From: Polyangia bacterium
GTDB taxonomy: Bacteria > Myxococcota_A > Polyangia > Polyangiales > Polyangiaceae
Length of the DNA: 6,534 nt
Direction of reading: 5' to 3'
Assembly (NCBI GenBank): GCA_030433055.1
Contig: JAUILJ010000471.1
Span: 1-6,534, forward strand
Positions 1-4,380 of this stretch are shown one piece after another. The translations under genes were made by a program, and so were the position numbers. The notes under the pieces were generated by a model that saw only the letters and a program-made list of their open reading frames with translations, ran no database searches and was not told the origin of the DNA. The first letter of the stretch is position 1; each line of letters opens with the position of its first letter.

Positions 1-619
1 CCACGATGGCACCGATGTCATCGATGATGGCGAGCGCGAGGAGCAGCACCCGAAGGGCGGCAGGCACTCGCTTGCCAAGCAGCGCCAGCACGCCAACGGC
101 GAAGGCAATGTCAGTTGCCATGGGGACGCCCCAGCCGTGGGTCGCCGCTGACCCCCGGGCTACCAAGGCGTAGATGATCGCAGGCATGATCATACCGCCG
201 ACTGCGGCGATGGCAGGCAGCGCCGCTCGCCGGAGCTCGCTCAGTTCCCCCTGATGAATTTCTCTGCGGATTTCTAAGCCCGCCAGAAAGAAGAAGATCA
301 CCATGAGGCCGTCGTTGATCCAGAAATGCAGCGGCTGAGCCGTCTGGAAGGCTCCAATGCCCAGCGAGATCTTCGTGTGCCAGAAGTGCTCATAGGTCTC
401 GGCCCAGGGCGAGTTGGCCCAGAGCAGCGCCGCCGCCGCAGCGATCAGCAGGACCACACCGCTGGCGGCCTCGATGTGCATGAAGCGATCGAGCGGGCGA
501 ATGACTTGGAAAGCCACTCTGCGCGCCAGGGCCCAGGACTCCGGGGGTGCGGAGGGGGGCGCAGAGTTCTGGGGTCCGCCCTTTGGAGGCAGGCTGAGAG
601 GGAAATCGCTGAGGATCAT
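1..619 (-). CDS. nhaA: Na+/H+ antiporter NhaA, N-terminal part (runs off left edge)
   Basis: This is an inner-membrane antiporter that exports Na+ in exchange for H+, giving sodium and alkaline-pH tolerance. The 206 visible residues align almost without gaps to the first half of E. coli NhaA. ASGVVLLIAA begins helix I near residue 52. GLEIRREIHQGEL (114-126) carries E116, R119 and E120, matching the pH-sensing cluster E78, R81 and E82. ATDIAFAVGVLALLG (168-182) carries T169 and D170, matching T132 and D133. AIIDDIGAIV (197-206) carries the ion-binding pair D200-D201, matching D163-D164. The later half, including the Lys of helix X, lies outside the window. Compared with E. coli there is an extra Pro-rich N-terminus of about 37 residues if ATG 619 is the start. 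No clear Shine-Dalgarno precedes it, and ATG 481 (residue 47) would be too late because it removes conserved sequence. The gene is divergent from the lipoprotein gene. Family assignment is secure; the exact start is less so. Confidence 0.95.
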   Translation of the reverse strand, partial: MILSDFPLSLPPKGGPQNSAPPSAPPESWALARRVAFQVIRPLDRFMHIEAASGVVLLIAAAAALLWANSPWAETYEHFWHTKISLGIGAFQTAQPLHFWINDGLMVIFFFLAGLEIRREIHQGELSELRRAALPAIAAVGGMIMPAIIYALVARGSAATHGWGVPMATDIAFAVGVLALLGKRVPAALRVLLLALAIIDDIGAIV

Positions 620-631
620 GTTCCGCGGAAC
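620..631. promoter_or_regulatory. Perfect 12-bp palindrome abutting the nhaA start codon
   Basis: GTTCCGCGGAAC reads the same on both strands and lies directly against the first base of the nhaA ATG, where a Shine-Dalgarno would normally be. It could be a dimeric repressor operator or a small structure affecting initiation. A perfect 12-mer palindrome can occur by chance about once in a few kilobases of GC-rich DNA, so only its position makes it notable. No regulator family is recognised. Confidence 0.3.
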
Positions 632-821
632 GGGGCTTTCGCGCCGCGCTTGAGCCAAGTTTGGAGACGCGGTCGATGCCGGGGTCGCCCTCACCACCCA
701 GAGCGGCGCCGTATCTAGCGAGAATCATGCAAGAAACCATGCATCACGCGAACGCCACGTCGCTAACTTGATTCCGCCGCCGCGGGTGTGGAAGGGTTCG
801 CCGACCCAAACGCGAGACAAC

Positions 822-828
822 GAAGGAG
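822..828 (+). promoter_or_regulatory. Shine-Dalgarno of the pentapeptide lipoprotein gene
   Basis: GAAGGAG ends seven bases before ATG 836. It decides the start: the open frame extends back to GTG 788, but that would put 16 non-hydrophobic residues in front of a complete lipoprotein signal peptide. Confidence 0.85.
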
Positions 829-835
829 TCACGTC

Positions 836-1426
836 ATGCGCCAATTCAAGGCTCTCCTGTGGGCCCTGCCCCTTAGCTTGCTCGTCCTCGGCTGCGACGA
901 GAAGAAGCCGGAACCCGCTGCCACAGCGAAGGCGAGCGCGACTGCCGCCGCTACCCCGAGCGCCCCAGCTGCGAGCGCTGCTCCAAGCGCCGCTGCGCCG
1001 CTCGACGTCACCGGCGCTGTTGGAGGCTGCAAGCCCGCGCCCGGTGCCAAGTGCGCCAAGGCCAAGATTGGCGACGCCGATTGGGCCGGCAAGGATCTCA
1101 CCGGCGCTGATTTCGAAGGAGCGGACATGGAGTCCGTCGACCTCACGGGCGCCAACCTGACGAAGGCCAACTTCAAGGGCGCGAAGATGGACGAGGCGGA
1201 CCTCTCCAAGGCAAACCTCACGGATGCAAACTTCGAGGGCGCGAGCCTGGCCGACGGCTACCTGACGGGGGCAACGCTGAAAGGCACCAACCTGAAGGGC
1301 GCAGACCTCGACGAGGTCGACACCGACGGCACGAAGTGGGACGGCGTCACCTGCCCGGATGGCAGCGCGGGCAAGACCGGCTGCAAGGGTCACATGGGTG
1401 GGAAGAAGGAAAAGGACGAAGAGTAA
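836..1426 (+). CDS. Pentapeptide-repeat lipoprotein
   Basis: A 196-residue secreted lipoprotein of unknown specific function. Residues 1-20 are a classic lipoprotein signal peptide: basic MRQFK, a hydrophobic stretch, and lipobox VLGC with C20 as the lipidated cysteine. Residues 21-27 (DEKKPEP) are charged. Residues 28-61 are an Ala/Pro/Ser/Thr linker, probably disordered. Residues 76-165 are about 18 pentapeptide repeats of A(D/N)LxG type, with central residues such as L88, F93, M98, L103, L108, F113 and L123. This predicts a right-handed quadrilateral beta-helix of four to five coils. Cysteine pairs bracket it: C65 and C73 before, C173 and C183 after. They could form disulfides outside the cytoplasm. 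The tail KKEKDEE is highly charged. Asp at +2 after the lipid cysteine is an inner-membrane retention signal in E. coli; whether that holds here is unknown. Start ATG 836 is chosen on its Shine-Dalgarno and signal peptide. Pentapeptide proteins include DNA mimics such as MfpA and Qnr, but an exported lipoprotein is unlikely to act that way. A terminator follows the gene. Confidence 0.93.
   Translation: MRQFKALLWALPLSLLVLGCDEKKPEPAATAKASATAAATPSAPAASAAPSAAAPLDVTGAVGGCKPAPGAKCAKAKIGDADWAGKDLTGADFEGADMESVDLTGANLTKANFKGAKMDEADLSKANLTDANFEGASLADGYLTGATLKGTNLKGADLDEVDTDGTKWDGVTCPDGSAGKTGCKGHMGGKKEKDEE
1061..1330 (+). repeat. Array of 15-bp degenerate repeats coding for pentapeptides
   Basis: About 18 in-frame units of 15 bases, each encoding a pentapeptide of the A(D/N)LxG pattern, typified by gacctcacgggcgcc and its variants. 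The units differ at DNA level but keep a hydrophobic residue at the centre and Ala or another small residue two places before it. The selected unit is therefore the protein fold rather than the DNA sequence. Confidence 0.85.
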
Positions 1427-1451
1427 GGTTCACCGAACCTCCGTTCTGCAT

Positions 1452-1487
1452 GACGCGGTGGCCAGTTGCTGCCGCGTCTTTGCTTTT
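1452..1487 (+). terminator. Intrinsic terminator after the lipoprotein gene
   Basis: Bases 1452-1462 (GACGCGGTGGC) pair with 1468-1478 (GCTGCCGCGTC) in an 11-bp stem, with two G-U wobbles, closed by the loop CAGTT. TTTGCTTTT follows at once at 1479-1487. A second small perfect inverted repeat, AGGTTC-ACC-GAACCT (1426-1440), overlaps the lipoprotein stop codon just upstream and has no T-run. A GC-rich stem followed by a T-tract, 26 bases after the stop, is the standard Rho-independent layout. It argues that the lipoprotein and the cyclase are transcribed separately. Confidence 0.78.
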
Positions 1488-1528
1488 GTGTTGCTACAGG
1501 TTCGCTGACCGATGTCGTTCTCCCGCGA

Positions 1529-2650
1529 GTGACTACGACATCCGATCTGGCGTCGCCCGAGAACTCCACCGTGCCGGGCGAGGACGAGCGCGCACCACGT
1601 GTGTTGATCGTCGCTGCCTGCCGCACCACGCGGAAGGTGCTGGAGGCGAGCTGTCACGGCCAGGGCCACGAGGTGACTTGCGCCGAGGAAACGCGGACCC
1701 TGCGCCGGCGCGTGAGTGACGCGCGCCCGGATTTGATCCTGGTCGCGATGGACCTCGACACGTCTTCACCCCAGCTCGGCCTCGAGATCTGCGGTGAGCT
1801 GAAGGCCATGGCTCAGTGTCGTCACACCCCGGTGCTTCTGATCGCCAAGGAGTACCCGACCGCGCGGGTCGCTGCGCGCGCGCTGATCGCAGGCGCCGAC
1901 GATATTCTCAGCCTGGCTCCCAGCCGTCTGGAAGAGCTGCGGGCGCGCATCCACGTCGCGCTTCGCAACAAGCGCTACCGCGACACCTTGGCCCGGGTGC
2001 GAGCGGACCGAAACGTGATCCGCGAGGATGCCCACACCGACGCCCTGACGGGAGTCATGAACCGTCGCTGCTTCGAGCAACAGCTACAGGCGGTGTTTGA
2101 TGCTGGCCAGCACTTTGGGCTCCTGTTCATCGACGTCGACCATTTCAAAGCCGTGAACGATAGCCACGGGCACGCGGTCGGAGACGAAGTGCTCAGGGCG
2201 GTCGCGGCACGACTGCAGGATGGCGTCCGCTCCGGCGACGTGGTCGCCCGTTTTGGAGGTGAGGAGTTCGTGATCCTGGTCAGGGGCGTCACCGCTCAGG
2301 TGGCGCACACGGTCGCAGAACGACACCGCCAAGCAGTCGCCACCCTGAACCTCTCGCCCATCAATGGCCCCGCCCGTGTCAGCATCAGTGTCGGAGTCGC
2401 CGCGCACCACGAATCGAAGCCGTTCGACTCCGTGGAGGCCATGCTGCGCCGCGCTGATCGAGCGCTCTACGACTCCAAGCGCGCTGGGCGAAACCGCGTC
2501 ACGCTGGCAACGCGCGACAGCCTCGTGCCGCCTCCACCGAGTCTGGATTCGAGGGAGCGGCCCACCCTGCGAGCAGTTCCGCACGGTAGTTCACGGCTAA
2601 CCGTACCGGCGACGCCACAGTCCCGGACCGGCAGGACACTCGACGGCTGA
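1529..2650 (+). CDS. Diguanylate cyclase: degenerate receiver domain plus GGDEF domain
   Basis: This protein makes cyclic di-GMP from two GTP in the cytoplasm. It has 373 residues from GTG 1529. Residues 24-145 have a response-regulator receiver fold (RVLIV, PDLILVAMDLD, HTPVLLIAKEYP, AGADDILSLAP), but the acidic pair is A29-A30, the phospho-acceptor is A73, the Thr/Ser is A106 and the Lys is L129. A charged helix (about 145-170) leads into the GGDEF domain (about 172-325): DALTGVMNRR, D202 (metal), N210 and D219 (substrate), GGEEF at 243-247. R234-S-G-D237 lies five residues before GGEEF, and R265 follows. These spacings equal those of PleD (D327, N335, D344, R359/D362, 368-372, R390) without gaps, so the cyclase should be active and product-inhibited. 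Residues 326-373 are a Pro/Arg/Ser-rich, probably disordered tail. The frame is open back to TTG 1466, but that codon lies in a terminator loop and 1466-1528 has non-coding-like codon use. GTG 1571 is also possible; no start has a good Shine-Dalgarno. Confidence 0.93.
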   Translation: MTTTSDLASPENSTVPGEDERAPRVLIVAACRTTRKVLEASCHGQGHEVTCAEETRTLRRRVSDARPDLILVAMDLDTSSPQLGLEICGELKAMAQCRHTPVLLIAKEYPTARVAARALIAGADDILSLAPSRLEELRARIHVALRNKRYRDTLARVRADRNVIREDAHTDALTGVMNRRCFEQQLQAVFDAGQHFGLLFIDVDHFKAVNDSHGHAVGDEVLRAVAARLQDGVRSGDVVARFGGEEFVILVRGVTAQVAHTVAERHRQAVATLNLSPINGPARVSISVGVAAHHESKPFDSVEAMLRRADRALYDSKRAGRNRVTLATRDSLVPPPPSLDSRERPTLRAVPHGSSRLTVPATPQSRTGRTLDG

Positions 2651-2671
2651 TGCAGACACCACCCACGACTC

Positions 2672-2677
2672 AGGAGG
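2672..2677 (+). promoter_or_regulatory. Strong Shine-Dalgarno that supports TTG 2683 as the HDOD start
   Basis: AGGAGG is a full match to the anti-Shine-Dalgarno and ends five bases before the in-frame TTG at 2683. The competing ATG at 2650 overlaps the cyclase stop by one base (TGATG), but its nearest purine run, AGGA at 2633-2636, is 13 bases away. Both starts may be used, the first by translational coupling. Confidence 0.6.
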
Positions 2678-2682
2678 CAACC

Positions 2683-3543
2683 TTGATCGCCATCCCCGAA
2701 TACACGAGAGTTCAGCCCGACGTCGTCGAGGTCGTACCGAGCGCGGCGGAGCAAGAACTCCAGGAGCTGCTAGAGTCGGCGTTGATCGGCCTACCGTTGC
2801 TCCCCGAAGCTGCGGCACGCGCCATCGAGCTCGCGGAGAACCCAAACGCCGACTTCAGTCGTCTGAGCGACTTGATCCGCTCGGATCCTCCGATAGCCGC
2901 CCGCTTTCTCTCCGTCGCGAACTCCGCGCTCTACTCTCGAGGTCGTGAGGTTCCATCGATTCAAGACGCGTTGGTCCGCGTTGGTCTCTCGGGGAGCCGG
3001 GACCTTCTGCTGCAAATCGTCTACGCCTGCTCCAGCCTCGGACTGCGCCACTTCGGTCCCCAGGTACGCCGCAGCTACAGCCGCGCCGTCGTCAGCGGCT
3101 TCGTGGCGCGCGCCGCTTGCAGTGAGCTGGGGATCCGCTACTGCGATGCCTACCTGATCGGATTGCTGCACGACTTGGGCGAGGCGCGGGTCTATCGCTT
3201 GCTAGACCGCCTGGACACCCCGCCGTCAGCGGTCGAGGCCGCGGTGTTGGTAGATCGTTACCATACGGAAGCTGGAGGAGACATCGCTCGGGCGTGGAAG
3301 CTACCCCAAGACGTGGTCGACGTTTGCGCCGGTCATCATCGCGCGAGCCTCGAGCAGTCGCTACCCGTGCGGCTAGTGCAGATCGCCGATCTGCTCAGCC
3401 CGGAGGTCGCCGCTCGAGCGGAGGGCGGCTCAGCAGACGAGTGCCTGGATCTTGGTCAGCTCGCGCTGCTCGGAGTGAGCGGTGAAGACGCGGCTGCGAT
3501 CATTGACCACGCCACGGACTTGCTCTCCCCCGACCCCTGCTGA
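2683..3543 (+). CDS. HDOD-domain signalling protein
   Basis: A cytoplasmic 286-residue protein that is almost entirely one HDOD domain. This is a helical, HD-related regulatory module that is usually not a nuclease or phosphodiesterase, and is found with two-component, chemotaxis and cyclic di-GMP proteins. The family core is clear: GLPLLPEAA (36-44), then IRSDPPIAARFLSVANSALY (65-84), a conserved signature, then VPSIQDALVRVGLSGSRDLL. In the HD region, LLHDLGEA has H163-D164, with H194, H218-H219 and D236 (ADLLS) following. The usual first metal histidine of an HD domain appears to be Tyr in RRSYSRAV, so metal catalysis is doubtful. There is no membrane segment. TTG 2683 is preferred because of AGGAGG; the alternative ATG 2650 adds 11 residues with weaker codon bias and overlaps the cyclase stop by one base. 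The two genes very probably form an operon. The stop lies one base from that of the opposing GST gene. The specific partner or ligand is unknown. Confidence 0.9.
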   Translation: MIAIPEYTRVQPDVVEVVPSAAEQELQELLESALIGLPLLPEAAARAIELAENPNADFSRLSDLIRSDPPIAARFLSVANSALYSRGREVPSIQDALVRVGLSGSRDLLLQIVYACSSLGLRHFGPQVRRSYSRAVVSGFVARAACSELGIRYCDAYLIGLLHDLGEARVYRLLDRLDTPPSAVEAAVLVDRYHTEAGGDIARAWKLPQDVVDVCAGHHRASLEQSLPVRLVQIADLLSPEVAARAEGGSADECLDLGQLALLGVSGEDAAAIIDHATDLLSPDPC

Positions 3544-3544
3544 A

Positions 3545-4288
3545 CTAGCGGTGCAGATCATAGATCCGCAGGGCAAAACGACCTGCCGGGTGGGGTGCGA
3601 ACTCGTCCACCAGATCCTGAAACTGGGCTGGCATCTCGGCCTTGGGTAGGAACTGCCCGCCATAGCGCGGCGGAAGCACGAGAGGCGCAGCGAGAGCAGC
3701 AAACGTGAGATCCGCTGCGCTGAACTGCCCGCCCACCAGGTACGACGAGCCCTGAGACTCGAGCGCGCGCCCGACGTCCTCGAACAGCTGACTGCAGCGC
3801 TCCCGCGCGCGATCTGCTCGCTTTCCGTTCACTCCGTAGCGCCGCCGAATGCCAGCGCGGGCGAGGGGGCACAGCGCCGGCAGCAGCGCCCGGGATGTCC
3901 CTCGATAGACCCGCTGCATCTGCTTCAGGAAGAGTTCCGGGTCTGGCAAGAGCGCGCTGTAGCCCAGCATGCGAGCGCCCGGGCCCAGCTCCTGGTCGAA
4001 GCGCTGGACCCAGCGTTCGACCTCCGCCGCTTCAGCGCCCACGGGAAAGAGGCGCTGCGCCTCGGGAGTACGTGCGTCCACCCAGCGCAGAATCTCGGTG
4101 GATTCTCCGATCCCGCCCCCGTCGTGCACCAGCACCGGGACCGTGCGCTGCCGGGCGTGCCGCCAGCTCTCGATCAGGTGAACCGCAGGCAGCATGCGAA
4201 CTTCCCGATAGGGCAAGCGCGCCCGATCCAGCGCCCAGCGGGCTTTTTCGCAGAAGTGACTGATGGGGATGGTGATGAGGCGCAGCAT
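3545..4288 (-). CDS. Glutathione S-transferase family protein
   Basis: A soluble 247-residue GST-fold protein, expected to bind glutathione and act in conjugation or thiol chemistry; its substrate is unknown. Residues 1-71 form the thioredoxin-like domain: LRLITIPISHFCEKARW, with S10 at the usual Ser/Cys catalytic position and C13 three residues later. TVPVL contains the cis-proline P51, and E62-S63 is the glutathione gamma-glutamyl contact. The helical C-terminal domain (about 85-247) contains YLVGGQFSAADLTFAALAAP from 183, with the conserved N-capping box S190 to D193. The open frame extends to ATG 4366, but those 26 extra residues (rich in Cys, Arg and Lys) precede the first beta-strand and do not resemble the family, so ATG 4288 is chosen. 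There is no Shine-Dalgarno; a TATAGT box seven bases upstream suggests a leaderless message. The gene is divergent from valS and convergent with the HDOD gene. Confidence 0.9.
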   Translation of the reverse strand: MLRLITIPISHFCEKARWALDRARLPYREVRMLPAVHLIESWRHARQRTVPVLVHDGGGIGESTEILRWVDARTPEAQRLFPVGAEAAEVERWVQRFDQELGPGARMLGYSALLPDPELFLKQMQRVYRGTSRALLPALCPLARAGIRRRYGVNGKRADRARERCSQLFEDVGRALESQGSSYLVGGQFSAADLTFAALAAPLVLPPRYGGQFLPKAEMPAQFQDLVDEFAPHPAGRFALRIYDLHR

Positions 4289-4295
4289 CTTGCGG

Positions 4296-4301
4296 ACTAT
4301 A
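4296..4301 (-). promoter_or_regulatory. Candidate -10 box of the GST gene (leaderless type)
   Basis: On the minus strand TATAGT is followed by seven bases and then ATG 4288, which would place transcription initiation at or next to the start codon. The message would then have essentially no leader, fitting the absence of a Shine-Dalgarno. No good -35 is seen at 16-18 bases; TTGCCA lies too far, at 22. Two GGTCTC copies sit there instead. Confidence 0.35.
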
Positions 4302-4304
4302 GCT

Positions 4305-4319
4305 GAGACCTGGGAGACC
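4305..4319. repeat. Short direct repeat GAGACC-TGG-GAGACC in the GST/valS spacer
   Basis: Two identical hexamers with a nine-base period lie just upstream of the candidate GST -10 box. On the GST strand they read GGTCTC-CCA-GGTCTC. They occupy the position of a -35 or a proximal activator site. With only two short copies this could be chance. Confidence 0.3.
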
Positions 4320-4343
4320 CCGGTGGCAAGCCCACGCTTCGGA

Positions 4344-4372
4344 TTGCGGGAGAGGCATCCACACACTACGTT
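4344..4372 (+). promoter_or_regulatory. Candidate sigma-70-type promoter of valS
   Basis: TTGCGG (4344-4349), a 17-base spacer, then TACGTT (4367-4372). The -35 keeps the TTG core, and the -10 keeps the TA...T positions that matter most. Only eight bases separate the -10 from ATG 4381, so the transcript would start at or within a base or two of the start codon. This again agrees with the lack of a Shine-Dalgarno. The match is modest and was found by eye. Confidence 0.35.
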
Positions 4373-4380
4373 CCGCCGCC

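Noticed and set aside
326..740. Short open frames on both strands over the nhaA region
   Set aside because: They overlap the conserved nhaA frame, are rich in Arg/Gly/Pro, and match no family.
726..743. Direct repeat CATGCA, two copies twelve bases apart, in the nhaA/lipoprotein spacer
   Set aside because: Two six-base copies are too short to separate from chance, and no promoter element aligns with them.
740..760. Sigma-54-like TGGC...GC element for nhaA on the minus strand
   Set aside because: The GG-to-GC spacing is two bases too long and the -12 half does not match.
725..1393. Minus-strand open frame of 222 residues with a five-residue periodicity
   Set aside because: The periodicity is inherited from the 15-bp pentapeptide repeats read in antisense. 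It has no independent domain or ribosome site.
1466..1528. Longer N-terminus of the cyclase from TTG 1466
   Set aside because: It lies inside a terminator hairpin and has codon use unlike the gene.
3567..3587. Small inverted repeat GCAGG/CCTGC after the HDOD stop as a terminator
   Set aside because: Only five base pairs with a nine-base loop and no T-run on either strand; it lies inside GST coding sequence.
4289..4380. T-box or attenuator leader for valS
   Set aside because: The spacer is only 92 bases with no specifier stem or antiterminator, and the likely transcription start is near the ATG.
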